A DNA stretch of 64,000 bases, taken from the NCBI GenBank assembly GCA_016648135.1, contig JADDOH010002589.1, positions 1 to 64,000 of the forward strand. Reading direction: 5' to 3'. Under the pieces are notes generated by a model. That model ran no database searches. It saw only the letters and a program-made list of their open reading frames with translations, and was not told the DNA's origin. Below, piece by piece: positions 42,581 through 54,238 of the stretch; within the stretch, counting starts at the first letter, position 1, and every line of letters starts with the position of its first letter. The position numbers and the translations under genes are program-made. The DNA comes from Agrypnia vestita (lineage: Eukaryota; Arthropoda; Insecta; Trichoptera; Phryganeidae).

Positions 42581-43256
42581 TGCGACCTGTGGTTATTGAT
42601 GTGGTGGTGAAGACTTCGTCAGCAATAAACAATAACAACAAGAAATGCGAGGTGTGTTGTTTTCAGTGTTTCAATGTTCCATCTATTGACGAATGGATTT
42701 GCCTGGTTTTGAAGCGCCGGATATCATGAGGTTTTTAATTTCTAACCATCATCCCTGTTAATGTTAACCATTAATATGTTTATAAATTTAGAGCGCCTTA
42801 ATCTTACGCCGGCTTCGCCTGAAATATAAAATGGTGGCCAGTATCCACAAAGCGCTCAGCCAGCGTCGATTTTCCACCATGTGTTATTTGTTAATGAAAT
42901 GCATTCAAAACATCCATATTCATAATAGTGCATGTTGCAATTATATATAGAAACAAGAAAAACACGCGATCATTTCAGGGACAGTTGCGCTAGCCTTAAC
43001 CTCGAAATAATTTAGTATTGATTAAAATTATCGTAGCGTATTATTGTACGCATAATATTGCTCGCTTACTCGAGTGATTACAATTTATGCACATTTTCTA
43101 TTACCCATCGTTTTCACTGGCATACCTGGAGAAGGTCTATCGCTGGAACCAAACCGAAGATGCAAGAAGTAGCATTGTCCAATGGCAAAGTTTTTGAAGT
43201 TATCGCATCGTGCGACGGAAGATTTTACACTATGAAGTAAGTTGTCAAAGAAAGTG
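42581..43256. other. No firm gene; weak exon-like signal
   Basis: 43115-43236 is open in two plus frames and ends ATGAA|GTAAGTT, a good splice-donor word. Neither frame is recognised and no clear acceptor precedes it. Confidence 0.25.
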
Positions 43257-44050
43257 TATTTATTTATTTATTTATTTAATGATCATGGAAGACCAACAGC
43301 ACAACAAAGAAGCATAGAAAACATTGATATAATATAGATGGCCAATTACAGGTCTCCACATTTAGATATATGTTAGTAATGATAAATATTTATGAATTAA
43401 ACTAAGGCATATTAAAAATTATTTAGAAAGAAAGAATAAAAAATTTAAACAAAAGAAAAAGAAACTTAATTATTAACAGAAAAACGTAGGCATGTTAAAA
43501 ATAATACGAAGAGAAAAAAAGACTTAATTATTAAGTAGGAAAAAAAATTCTGCACTCAAAATTTTTCTTAGAACTTTTCTTAGGCATGTTAAGAATTATA
43601 TAAAAAGAAATAACAAAAAATTTAAACAAAAGAAAAAGAGACTTAATAGACAGCACAAAAACATGTTGAAATTAATACAAAGAAAATGAACAAGAGAAAA
43701 AGAGACTTAATTATTACGTAGAAAAAAATTCAGCACTCAAAATTTATCTTAATCTTGTGTGGCTGCACTCGAACAGATCAATATCCAATAATCTTATCAG
43801 TTTATTGAATGCATCGCATACCCTCAAGAAATATGAATTACGACGATAGTTGGATGAGGTAAAATCAATGTGAAAGACTGGGTTGTGTCTACGACATCTA
43901 CAGGGAACACATTTTAGCCTATTTAATAGTTCAGGACAGTCGACGTTGCCTGGTACAATTTTTAGTAGGTACATCAAATCACCTATTTCGCGACGTTTGT
44001 ATAATGGTAGGATGTGATATTTTTTGCATGAACTGTCATAATCGTCAGAA
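43257..44050 (-). mobile_element. Jockey/CR1-type LINE 3' end with long UTR
   Basis: The minus strand reads RREIGDLMYLLKIVPGNVDC, PELLNRLKCV, NYRRNSYFLRVCDAFNKL and LLDIDLFECS to a stop at 43744, the C-terminal end of a Jockey/CR1-like reverse transcriptase. The 3' UTR (43257-43743) contains a tandem duplication of about 178 bp and ends in a TAAA-type tail (43257-43280). Confidence 0.75.
43404..43752. repeat. Tandem duplication of about 178 bp
   Basis: Unit 1 (43404-43570) and unit 2 (43582-43752) both run from AGGCAT.TTAA to GCACTCAAAATTT.TCTTA, with shared AATTTAAACAAAAGAAAAAG. It spans the stop and 3' UTR of the LINE fragment. Confidence 0.75.
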
Positions 44051-44314
44051 ACGCAATTGAATTTGAAGTTGAGAAAGCGAAAAATTTCATATATTGGCTA
44101 AGTTCACTTATAAGAGACCCAAAAATGTGAACGTAGTAGGGGCACAGTAAAATGCTAATTCTCATTCTGTATAGCTATGTTCCAGCGCAAGTTATACAAC
44201 ACAGCACGTGATTTATTATGTATGCCAAAGAAGTATAACTTGTAACGCATACAATTTCAGACACCCATTTTTATTTTAATTAAAATCCTCGACCAAAATG
44301 AAGATAGCGATTTT

Positions 44315-44545
44315 TTAAGGGCACTCAGGTAGGTAAGTAGGTATAGGTAGTTGAGTGCATTGATTATTTTTTTATTTTACGCTTCAATGGCCGAGGGGCT
44401 CAATTACAGAAGCGAAACAAATCACAAAACACCCAGGCTTGACTAAATCACACAGATTAATTGTGACCTCACCAGGAATCGAGCCCCGAATCCTCGGTGT
44501 GAGATGCCAGTGTCATGCCCACTGTGCTACGAGGGCCGTCAGTGC
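44315..44545 (-). mobile_element. tRNA-headed SINE, family E
   Basis: The minus strand has CTCGTAGCACAGTGGGCATG (A box) and GGGGCTCGATTCCTGG (B box) in tRNA-like spacing, followed by about 150 bp of body. The outer words AAGGGCACT at both ends are inverted, possibly by chance. Confidence 0.55.
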
Positions 44546-44905
44546 CCTTATAGAAATGAAAATTTCAAACTTCAATTACGACTATCTATTGGTATACAAA
44601 CTGTTTGTAATAATATGTAATAATAAGTTAATAAATAAAACTACACTGCTAACTCTTTTTACGCGGCATTATGATACACACAATAAACAAATGGCAATTT
44701 TTGCCTGCTGGTTAATCACTAATGCAACATTTTAAGGAAAAAATACGTAAGAAATTCCTCGCGTATAAAGACAGGCTTTGTCATATTAAGTGACTTAATG
44801 ACAATTTCTCAGAAGACATTTCAGTGCACATAAAGAAAGAGAATAAAACTGAAGCCAATCAATGGGACAAAACATGGGTTTAATATTACCTGCCCAAGTT
44901 TTGTT
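44546..44905. other. No gene seen
   Basis: AT-rich DNA without recognisable content. Confidence 0.5.
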
Positions 44906-44933
44906 CTGTATACCATTCATGAATGGTATACAG
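44906..44933. repeat. Perfect 28-bp palindrome
   Basis: CTGTATACCATTCA followed by its exact inverse TGAATGGTATACAG, at the left end of an H1 MITE. Confidence 0.95.
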
Positions 44934-45354
44934 AGTGTCACATAACTAGTAGCTAAAACTATACCGGTGGATTACTGCCTTGATAGTGAGTCAAAAATGT
45001 GAAGCCAACCATGACCTAATATCAATAGTTAGAGATATCCAATGTCAAAGTTTGCATTTAAAAAAAAAATATTTCTGAATTATTTTTTGCAAAAAAATAT
45101 ACTTTCATTACAGTAACTTATATCAATTATGAAAATTTCATTCGCTTTAATACAAGTCGAATAAAATGGTAAAAATCATGCAAAAATTTAATTTTATGTT
45201 AATTTCTGAGTTAACTGGAAAAAAGGCTATTTTAAAAAAATATTTACTACTAGGTTTCGACGCCCTTTTTTCGTGTTAAAAATATGGAAAAAACAATATC
45301 GCATTTTATTAATAAATAATTGAATATTTGAAAGCTTCACATCTTATGTTACTG

Positions 45355-45540
45355 AATGCGATCAAATTACTAATTTAGAATGTACTGAATTCTAGTTTTT
45401 ATATATCCCTAACAAAATCATGTTTACTATAAATTAATAGGCTATATTTCCGATAAAATCTCGAATTCGGTACATTTTAAATTAGCAATACTCGCCGACT
45501 GCATTAAATTTAGATATTGCTGCCTTTGCTTTTACAACCC
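45355..45540. repeat. Palindromic MITE family H2
   Basis: AAATTACTAATTTAGAATGT and CATTTTAAATTAGCAATACT arms, right end GATATTGCTGCCTTTGCTTT. Nested within the split H1 MITE. Confidence 0.75.
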
Positions 45541-45939
45541 ACACGGATGAATGAAGCAAAAGATAATTTTTGTTTGTTACAAAAAATACCGTACCTTTGT
45601 GATTCTAAGAATAGGTCTTGCTTGGGAAATTCGGGGAAAAACAGCGGTGCAAGCGACAGGGACATTTATGCGTCACGGCTGCCCGTCATGATGTCGTCTG
45701 TCAAATTACAATTAATGACAACAATGCACTGCGGGCGGTCGTGTGGACGCTGCATTACAAGGCCGTTAGCACCTGGACATGACTTTGTTGACAGATGAGT
45801 TAGCAACTATTCAAGCGATGTCTTAAAATTTGGTAGAAACAACGCACCTGGGGTCTGACGGACCCCCAAACAACAGGAACATTTTTTGCTTTGTCGACAT
45901 CGAGTCTCGTTGTCGAAGACGCATCCTCCAATTTGATTG
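45541..45939. other. Unique block inside the split MITE
   Basis: Less AT-rich, with a 93-codon plus frame (45517-45798) that is not recognised and partly overlaps the H2 MITE. Confidence 0.35.
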
Positions 45940-46025
45940 GATTTGGTCAAGTACCCGCTATGTATGGAAGAAGCCTTTATCCAGCAGTGCAGAGATGAAG
46001 GCTGAGGAAGAAGAAGAAGAAAGAC
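45940..46025 (+). mobile_element. RTE-like LINE tail
   Basis: CMEEAFIQQCRDEG reads in frame and is followed by a GAGGAAGAAGAAGAAGAA tail, as in 5890-6026. Confidence 0.65.
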
Positions 46026-46257
46026 CGGCTAATTTTTCATTTCCGATATAAGTTACTGTAATTATAGTCAAACGTTTAAAAAAATAAGTCAGAAATATAT
46101 ATAAAAAATGCAGACTTTGATGTCACATATCTTCATAACTATAGATATAAGGTTATGGATGCTTGAACATTTTCGACTTATAATCCAGGCAGAAATCCAC
46201 GTGTAAAGTATTGTGAACTAGCTCTGTTACACTGTATATATAGTATATTTTTGACGG

Positions 46258-46496
46258 GCCATGGAGAAATGACGGTGGCTATGTCGTCTGGCTAGGTCGT
46301 GTTGCCGTCCGCGAGTTCGAGGTTCGAGCCTCTCTCCAGCCGAGTAATTTCGTTTTTAAAAATCTAACCCATAAAAATCATGTTTTTATTATACTCCCTT
46401 TCTTTGTAAAATATAACAACAATTAAAGACGAATTAAAGCATGTAACATAACACTAAACTTACAGGAATTTAATATATTTCTAAACTGTCTGATAA
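46258..46496 (+). mobile_element. tRNA-headed SINE, family C
   Basis: Head with GTGGCTATGTCGTCTGGCTA (A-box side) and GAGGTTCGAGCCTC (B box, 46318-46331), then a body shared with 19866-19994. Confidence 0.65.
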
Positions 46497-46865
46497 TGTG
46501 TTCAAAAAGGTATTTCTATAAAGGACGAAACCGTATTTCTTCTAAGTTATAGCAAAAACAGAGTATTACCTGACATTAAAATTAAATAGTGAACTTGACA
46601 CAATTAATACTGACACGTGTTATACATTTTGCCATTATATTTTACCAGATTTAACCAATTTAGGGTTAAAGGCATCATCGATGTCTTCATTGACTGTGGT
46701 TAATTTACGTTGGTTATGGAGCTAAACTTTCCGACATGGTGATGAGTGATGACGATGCCAGCTGATCATGTATTACCGGTATTTTATATTGCGATGAGTT
46801 TTTCGCAATCGTAATTTTTATTGTAAACTAACCCTTATTTATTAATATTGAAGAGATCATTTGTG
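46497..46865. other. No gene; weak hammerhead-like text
   Basis: The minus strand at about 46630-46685 reads CGATGATGCC, TTTAACC / GGTTAAA stem, then no GAAA box. Possibly a very decayed Penelope-like terminus. Confidence 0.3.
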
Positions 46866-47101
46866 GGGCAACAATATCCAAAAAAAATATAGTCATGAGG
46901 ATTACTAATTTATAATGTACTGAATTCGAGATTTTATGGGATAGGTATAAATAACCAATAAATTTATAGGAAACATGATTTTGGAAGGGATAGATATATT
47001 AAATCTAGAATTCAGTACATTTTAAATTAGTAATTCTCGGTGACTGCATTCAAAACATTTTTTTTTTTTTTTGGATGTTGTTGCCTTTGCTTTTGTACCC
47101 T
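46866..47101. repeat. Palindromic MITE family H2
   Basis: GGATTACTAATTTATAATGT / CATTTTAAATTAGTAATTC arms and right end TGCCTTTGCTTTTGTACCC. Confidence 0.75.
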
Positions 47102-47559
47102 ATATTTGATGTATGTATATTTAAAAAGTAGCTAACCAGATATAGCTAACAGAAAAGAGTGCAAAGTAAGTTTTTTAATTTCAAATAGTTATTTTTTAAA
47201 AATATATTTATTACTTTCTATATACTATAAAAATATATACATTACACCCTTAGATAAGGATGGTTTTTTGATTGGTAGTAATAGTAAAATTTAAGAAAAA
47301 GCGTAGATTTTTGCAAAAACTAATTGTTTGATTAGTGAAAAACACACGTTTACTACTGACTTATTACTGGTTAGGTACTACTGATCAAACAACTGGCTTT
47401 GAGAAATTTTTATTTCATTTAACAATAAGAATACTTTTTAAATTTCATAATAAAATTAAGTATTTATTCCAAGACTATAAATATTTCATATTATCGTTAT
47501 TTCTGAATATCGATTCTCTTGAATTTGAGATACCTACATCGCTGGTTAAACATGTTCTT
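47102..47559. other. No gene seen
   Basis: AT-rich DNA without recognisable content. Confidence 0.5.
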
Positions 47560-47652
47560 AGGATTTAACGGTGGTTTAGAGTCTTCTGGTTTTGAGTTTT
47601 TAATTATCTGGGGTACTGTGTCGTGTTCCTACAACCTTTGTCACATCACATC

Positions 47653-47695
47653 AGCCCTGATGATGGACTCTACAACGGGACCCGAAGCGTCGGCC
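47653..47695 (+). ncRNA. Hammerhead ribozyme motif, one core base changed
   Basis: The plus strand reads GCC-CTGATGA, stem II GGACTC / GGGACCC with loop TACAAC, then GAAGC instead of GAAAC, then GTCGGCC, which can pair with GCC as stem I. Homologous to 10651. The A-to-G change in the GAAA box probably inactivates it. Confidence 0.55.
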
Positions 47696-47720
47696 AAAAA
47701 GGTCTAGATGATACAACATC

Positions 47721-47772
47721 GAGCGTGTGTGACGCATTGTATCTTCGAAGATACAATGCGTCACACATGCTC
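47721..47772. repeat. 52-bp palindrome centred on TTCGAA
   Basis: GACGCATTGTATCTTC is followed directly by GAAGATACAATGCGTC. The arms are 26 bp each with one mismatch (47725/47768) and no spacer. It lies 25 bp after the ribozyme-like motif. Confidence 0.95.
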
Positions 47773-48289
47773 CAACCGATATCTCTCGGGTAAAAGGCCC
47801 TGAAAATACTGGTGCAGGAGTGAAAACAGAGGCAGCGAATGATGTGGATGTTGTAATCTCACACATTGTGAGTTCCTACAATCAGGTACGTCATAGTTAA
47901 GTGGCATCGTGTGTGCGCGTGTGTGTGTTTAATGTGTACAGTTCACGAGGAAGGAAAGGAAGAATGAAATTTTGTCACATTTATTATTAACATCTTAAAG
48001 CTTGGTGGTAAACGATTACTTATATTTGTACCTACTTTGTGTAGGTAAGTACTTACTAGGTTTATATCATTGTTTAATATATTTTTATAAGATAAATATC
48101 AAACTTCTACAATATATAGGTTTTTATTTAATTATTACAAATAATAATAAATATATAAAATTGATTTTAATAAAAAATTGCATTTTGTGTTTTCTACGGT
48201 CAGAGAAAATGAATAGATTACAGTTAAAGTTATATGATGACATTTTTATCACGAGATTAACTACACGTAACACGGTTTAAAGATTTTTT
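47773..48289. other. No gene seen
   Basis: AT-rich, with GTGTGTGCGCGTGTGTGTG at about 47910-47928. Confidence 0.5.
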
Positions 48290-48670
48290 TGTCTCTTCCT
48301 CATTATAGTACAGTTTGCATTTCAACGATCTCGAGAATGAATCGACAAATTTAAACGAGAGAAATCCACCATTGTTATCGCAAACTTATTCAAACAGTCG
48401 AAAACAACGTTTTCTTCTCTAACAATCGGAAAAACAGCGGGCAGATCACCGCGATATGGCGGGCAAACTCAACTGTTTACCATAGGAAAAATATCACTTT
48501 CACAAATGCATGCGGCCAACCGCGAATGATTTGCAAGATGCGGTTGGATACAGAGCATAAAGTGTGATCCGATCGCAGCCAATCGGAGAAGAGCTGACCT
48601 ACAACCTCGCGGGAGAACGCTTCGTTCGCTTTTCCACAGATATTCGCGGGGAAATAGACATTTGAATAGA
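48290..48670. other. Unique less AT-rich block, possible regulatory DNA
   Basis: No frame and no repeat partner. Contains Runx-type words (AACCGCG near 48515, TGCGGTTGG near 48540). Function is inference. Confidence 0.25.
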
Positions 48671-49049
48671 GAATTTTTATGGCTGTTAAATGAAAATGTT
48701 ATTCAACCGTTAGCAGTCGTAAGATGTAATCTCTAACAAATGAATTTGATTATTTTAAATCATAAATTATTGTTTAGAGCAAGTTGAATGATTATATTAA
48801 TGTACACTTAATTGTGAGAATGAAATCACCTTAAATTTATAGATTTTTCAAATTAGTAATAGGTAGGTACTGAATATGATTGAATGACATTTCAATAGTA
48901 AAAATAAAAATTTTGTATGTAGATAACATAGCTGATATAATAACGCTTTTGATTTAGGTGAACGATGTAAAATAGATAGCTTATAATAAAAAAATAACGA
49001 TAGGTGACCATAAAGAACTGCACGTGATCGAGGATATCCCAAAGCTCTG

Positions 49050-49290
49050 GATGTTTTATAATTAATTGGAAACACCTAGAAATCGGTGGAACAAACGGAA
49101 AGATACGAGAAGATTCTAGAAATCAAGAACCTTATATGATACCTATAAACAGCGGCGTCCACGCTACGGGACAGTCTTGTGTTTGACAGCTAGTGAAAAC
49201 CACAGACAAGCGAACGCGCGATCGGACAGCGAAGAGCATCTACGTATGGAATATTCTCGAAATTTGTGCGAGTTACGAAATAAATGTTAT
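49050..49290 (+). promoter_or_regulatory. Repeat copy with heat-shock element and TATA box
   Basis: GAAGATTCTAGAA (49109-49121) is a perfect GAANNTTCNNGAA. TATAAA follows at 49144-49149, 23 bp downstream, and then AGCGGCGTCC. The downstream part contains AATAAATG and AATAAATAT words that could serve as poly-A signals. Alignable with 11880 and 23770. It could be a long terminal repeat of an LTR element or a promoter-bearing MITE. Confidence 0.5.
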
Positions 49291-50122
49291 AAAGCGCTTG
49301 TAATAAATATTTGACTATGAAATGTTTGTATCTGAAATCAGTTTTGTAACTCACGGGAGAAGCATTCCTTCAATATACGCGACTCATACCAGATCCCAGT
49401 CTATTTGGGGCACTGTATCTATAGGTACCTACATGTAAACAATTAGTTTTAAGCTTCTTGTTAAAATTTGTGTTAAAACGCGATAATTTTTTTGTTTTGT
49501 ATTACTTTATGTTTGACAATTTGTGTTCGCGCATACACGCTTGCATAGGAAGCTGATTGATATGTTATTACGCTTCCTATACATTATTCCGTATGGAAGA
49601 TAATTTGTATCAACGTGGTGAAAAACCACAAGGCAGTAATGCGATCCATATAATATAGAAAGGGTTTATCAAGTTATGTCACATTATCTTTACAGATTAT
49701 ACATTCATATATCTTTACAGTTATGAAAGAAGCTAAGTATATCTAACACTCCTACTGCTGGGTGTGATTGTTTTAATGTCATTGATTTTATAAAGGTAGT
49801 TCTTATATAAGTAGGTACCTATTAATATTGCAAATTATTATCTGTTAAAAAAAGTTTAGTAAGGGATTCAGATACGTCTTGAAGAGTGCCGAGATGGCTG
49901 TCGGAAACGGCGTGGTAGGTACTCAGTGATGCAATTTGCACTGCCATGTGTTTTATGGTAGGTACTTTTATGGGTTGACTAATCGGATAATAAAGTAATA
50001 ATTTAAAATTATCTCAAGAATATTAATTATTAATAGTTAAATCATCGATCGTCAAATTTTCGCCATGCCACTGGATTGCCATATTGTGGCCACTTTATTC
50101 TATTATACTATATACGCATTAT
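49291..50122. other. No gene seen
   Basis: AT-rich DNA without recognisable content. Confidence 0.5.
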
Positions 50123-50537
50123 ATAAAGGGTGTACCAGAGCCAGTAGCAGGAACCTGGCTGGTAAATTTCTGCCTATGTTATCAGTCTAAAATTTTCAAG
50201 CAACCGTAATCTAATATCAATAGTTATGGAGATATGCAATATCTTTGGCTTTGACTTATTTTTTACAAAAAGTTGAATTATCATTACAGTAACTTATATA
50301 GATTATAAAAAAATAATTTGCTTCACTACTATAATCGACATAAGTCACTGTCATGATAGTTCAACTTTTTGCAAAAAATAATTTAATATTGAAAAAAAAA
50401 TGCACTTTGATATTGCATATCTCCATAACTATTGATTTTAGGTCATGGTTGCTTGAACATTTTAGACTCATGACATAGGCAGGAATCTAGTATCTACCTG
50501 CCAAGTTTCTGCTGCTAGCTCTGGTATATCCTGGATA
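50123..50537. repeat. Palindromic MITE family H1
   Basis: The ends TAAAGGGTGTACCAGAG and CTCTGGTATATCCTGGATA are inverted. Inner arms carry ATGGAGATATGCAATAT and its inverse. Confidence 0.8.
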
Positions 50538-50539
50538 AT

Positions 50540-50648
50540 GTTTTTTAAGAGGTATAGAAATTTAAAATGAAATAAAACACAAAAAATCGTGATGAAGGCC
50601 ATTGTATTGGCTTAATTAGAAATATCATTTTACGCCATTAGTGTTCAA
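50540..50648. repeat. Two-copy interspersed repeat
   Basis: Alignable with 36660-36783; see that entry. It directly follows an H1 MITE here but not there. Confidence 0.65.
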
Positions 50649-50749
50649 ATAAGTACGATTATGATACCACGATTTTCAAGATGAATTTTAATAAAATCCC
50701 CGTTTTATAACAAGTACGATTATACAATGAAATTGTTCGTTAGCTCTTC

Positions 50750-51140
50750 AAAACAAAATCCTTTCTCTTCTCATCAATCAATGCAGCGTTGATGTCGAAA
50801 AGATCTTTTAATCGCGCGCAATGATTCCTATTACTTTTTCCTGTCTTTTGTCAAGCAATTACCCACATATAATCATCTCAATATTTAAATGAATCGTATT
50901 CATTCTGAATGGCGCACGAATTTGAAAGCGACTCATTAATCTCGAAATAATTTCATACGTGCTAAAATAATAAGTTGCGCAAAGAAATGCGTCGGATTGG
51001 CGGACAAACAAACCAATGAAAGCGTGCAATCCGCGCGTCATTGTTCTGCTACGATATCCGGATGGCGGTGACGTTGCCGCGGGCCGTGATTCACACGAGG
51101 CCCACTTCACGTCTGTCGATGACCGAACTCTACCGGCGCG
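50750..51140. other. Unique GC-richer block ending in a splice-donor word
   Basis: From 50980 to 51140 this is among the GC-richest DNA of the window and ends CCGGCGCG|GTAAGTAAC (GT at 51141), a strong donor match. A 5' UTR exon of a host gene would look like this, but no TATA, start codon frame or partner exon is seen. Confidence 0.25.
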
Positions 51141-51141
51141 G

Positions 51142-51880
51142 TAAGTAACTTCAGATGTGTCAAATCAGCCATTTTAAATCTTCGCGTGCGCCCTATCAAA
51201 GATTAAAAATGGAAGCTATTAATAACGAACGTGTTTTATCGCAGACTTCCCGAGAACGTAAGATATACTGCGATATGCTGAAAATGTGTGATGGAAAGAT
51301 TTTAACGATGGCTCGTAGAGATAATATTAATAACTAGCTGTAAATAAAAATGTCGGACTTGCTCTATAATTGAAGGCGTCCCAATAAAAAGGGTTTATAA
51401 GCAAAAACAAAATTTTACAGGAGAGAGGAAAAACACTTTGTGATATAAATAACCAGAATCTCCGATTTTTTTCATTTTCTAAAATTCACTTGCCTTTTAT
51501 TTATCTTTTCTTTGTTTTTCATGTATTAAGTAATCCAAGTGACATCTTGGAACAGTCGGCATCCGTCATATTTGTTACTACCACATGAATGTATAGGACT
51601 ACGGACTCATTTTCCACGATGACTTTGTAACTTTGAGGTGGAATTTCGGCAAGATTAAGTTGAAATCATGGAAAATAAATACCGCACATGGTGCATACTG
51701 TTATATAGATCATTTTAAAATAATAAAATCACTTTTTGATCTGATGTAGGTAGGTACTATATAGACCCTTTTTATAGGGATGCCTTCAATTGCTGAAAGT
51801 CCTTTTACTTTGCTTCAGTTCTTTATAAGTTCTTCAATTCAGTTCTTTTCTAACCGTGACCTAGGCCTGGAACTTAGAAT
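51142..51880. other. No gene seen
   Basis: A 60-codon frame at 51155-51337 is not recognised. Confidence 0.45.
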
Positions 51881-51889
51881 GCGTATGGT

Positions 51890-52290
51890 TCGATGTTATA
51901 TTTTCGCTTTTCTCTGAAAACAAATGAACTAATCTGCAAAATCGAGGCTGGTGGCTCTATTGACGCATATTGAAAGTTTCCTGGGTGGATAGAGTGACGA
52001 ATGTTTAAGTCCTCCGGCGTATGGAAAAAGACTAAGAAGGGCTGCGGACTATCAACGTAAGAAAACTTGAGTATCTTGGACATATTATGAGAGGATAAAA
52101 ACGTAGTTTAAACCAACTGATCATCAAGAGAAAAATAAGTGGTAGGTAAAAGAAGCGTAGGAAGACGCCGCATCTCATGGCCGCGTAAGTTGAGGGATTG
52201 GTACAAGTGTAACTCGACTGAGTTGATCCGTGCGGCGGCAAATAGGGTCAACATAATGGCCGACCCCCGAAAGGAGATGGTACTATAAGA
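51890..52290 (+). mobile_element. LINE 3' end, fourth family
   Basis: Read across frames: LYRRILKVSWVDRVT, RKLEYLGHIMRG, QLIIKRKISG, RRRISWPRKLRDWYKCNST and NRVNIMADPRKGDGT. This is the C-terminal end of a known insect LINE type (the LEYLGHIMR, GRRRISWLRNLR and ELFRAA words). Copies at 53490 and 58690. A GAAGAAG tail follows. Confidence 0.7.
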
Positions 52291-53489
52291 AGAAGTTCTT
52301 TACAAAATGCCAACAATGATTTAATAACTACAACAACAACAAAATTGCGAAATTAATCCGTATTTCGAAGTGATGGATGCGGGTGCGGGTGTGGGATGGA
52401 GGGGGGATTACGTGACCGCGTGAATTTATGGGGCGGCGGGCATTCCAAATTGTGGGCCTTAAGGCCCATTCAGATTCAGAGTCAAAACCTACTTAGATGA
52501 TTTAAAGGTTAAGGTACTCCTTAAAAGTGTTATTTTGTACTGGAAATTACTTAGAGGAAAGGCGCACTGAGGCGAGCGATTATCTTGGCATGTCGCCTTC
52601 GTTCAAGTATAAAATCGTAGAGCAATATTGATTGGAGCAAATTTTATAAGCTGTCTCAAAAGAGTAATTAAGCTTTTTTCTTGCAGTAATATTTTTTGCC
52701 GTCACTAATTAATGGAATATTAAGTATTTGATTTTACAAATGTGGTCACGCAGAACGGAATACCTGATGTGCGTGTGTCTACCAGCTTGACTAGGCACAT
52801 GAATGAAAAATCGGTCAGTAAAGTAGACAAAAAGTAGACGTGTGTCTCTCTTCTGACATCTGGAAAATTCTGACTAATTTTTTCCATAGAAAAGACGTAG
52901 AAAAGTCACCGCTTACTTTGAGGTTAGACATTTTAAAAATTAAAAAATAAAATAACTAAGCTCACCAAGGCACCAATTTCGTTAAAGTATCCATTTAATT
53001 TTTATTTTATTTAATAGATAATGCGTATGATTTCTTTTATAACAATGATAACTACATAATCAGTAAATATTAACAATCAAATTATTATCATATGTTATAC
53101 CTCACCAAAAAGAATTAAGATTCTTGTGTGTGGTGAGGGATAATCACTTGCAATCATATTGGTAGTGTTATCTTTAAGTAATATACTATTTATCTAATAG
53201 GTATATCGAATTTTTTTGAATATGCAGCCAAAAAGTGACTAAATACAATTTTATAATGATATACTTCTAATAATAATGGGTTTGTCACTACCAAATCCAG
53301 CGTAGTGGGGTCACGCAGTCTGGCGTGCCAGCCAATCACAGGGCGGCGGTTACTTATACATGTATGTTATGCATATTATACACCAACTTATCAATCTATT
53401 CGAATGCATACTTATACGGCGGCGATTTTACAACTGGATAAATGCTTAACAATTTGTATGAACTTCCGATTTCGCCATTCTCTTATATG
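52291..53489. other. No gene seen
   Basis: GC-rich short stretch at 52375-52445. Rest AT-rich. Confidence 0.45.
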
Positions 53490-53905
53490 GGGTGGAGGCA
53501 TGGACACTGTACCAAGAATTATTAATCCGCAAAGTCGAGGCCTTTGAGAAGTGGCTCTATAGACGCAAAAACTGAAAGTTTCCTGGGTGTATAGATTGAG
53601 GAATGTTGAAGTCCCCCGGCGTGTGGAAAAAAGGCTGGGAAGTGCTGCAAACCATCGAGGTGAGAAGGCTTGAGTATCTTGCACATATTATGTGAGGACG
53701 AAAGTAAAATCTCAACCAGCTCATCATCCAGGGGAAAGCAAGTGGCAAAAGAAGCTGAAGAAGACGCCGCAACTCGTGGCTGCTTAACTTGAGGGACTGT
53801 TTTCAACGTAACTCGACTGAATTGTTTCCTGGAGGTGAACAGTCATGATCGTCAACATGACCGCCGACCTCCGATAGGAAATGACACCACAAGAAGAAGA
53901 ACAAA
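53490..53905 (+). mobile_element. LINE 3' end, fourth family
   Basis: Close relative of 51890-52290: KLKVSWVYRLRNVEVPRR, VRRLEYLAHIM and RRRRNSWLLNLRDCFQRNST in pieces, ending in AAGAAGAAGAAC. Confidence 0.7.
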
Positions 53906-54238
53906 ACTCTAGAATGCTCGCGCCCGATAATAAATTGAAGTGTAGTCCAGCGGCCGCACGATCGTTGGACCAAATCCGTCATCAAACTTTTAAATTTGCT
54001 TGACGTTTCCTGCGGTAGAAAGTCATGACATTAAATATGAGATCATTCCGAGTCTCATATTACCCGCGGTATTACGAGATTTTTTTTACGGAATTTGCAT
54101 ATCGCCTACATATTTTGGCCTGACTGTGACACACTTAACAATACAATCGGTCTCGCTTCAACACATAGCATTAAGATAATTATATATTATATTTAGTATA
54201 TTATTAACAGCAAACACATTAAAAAAATTAAGGATTCA

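Larger units (their letters stand above)
44930..46238. repeat. Palindromic MITE family H1, split by about 840 bp
   Basis: The left arm (44930-45190) and right arm (46030-46238) belong to one H1 copy: family order resumes at TTTTTCAT..CGATATAAGTTACTG. The interval holds an H2 MITE, a unique block and a LINE tail. Confidence 0.7.

Noticed and set aside
43115..43240. Possible coding exon ending in GTAAGT
   Set aside because: Two frames are open, neither recognised, no acceptor seen, and the donor follows AA rather than AG; kept only as a weak note.
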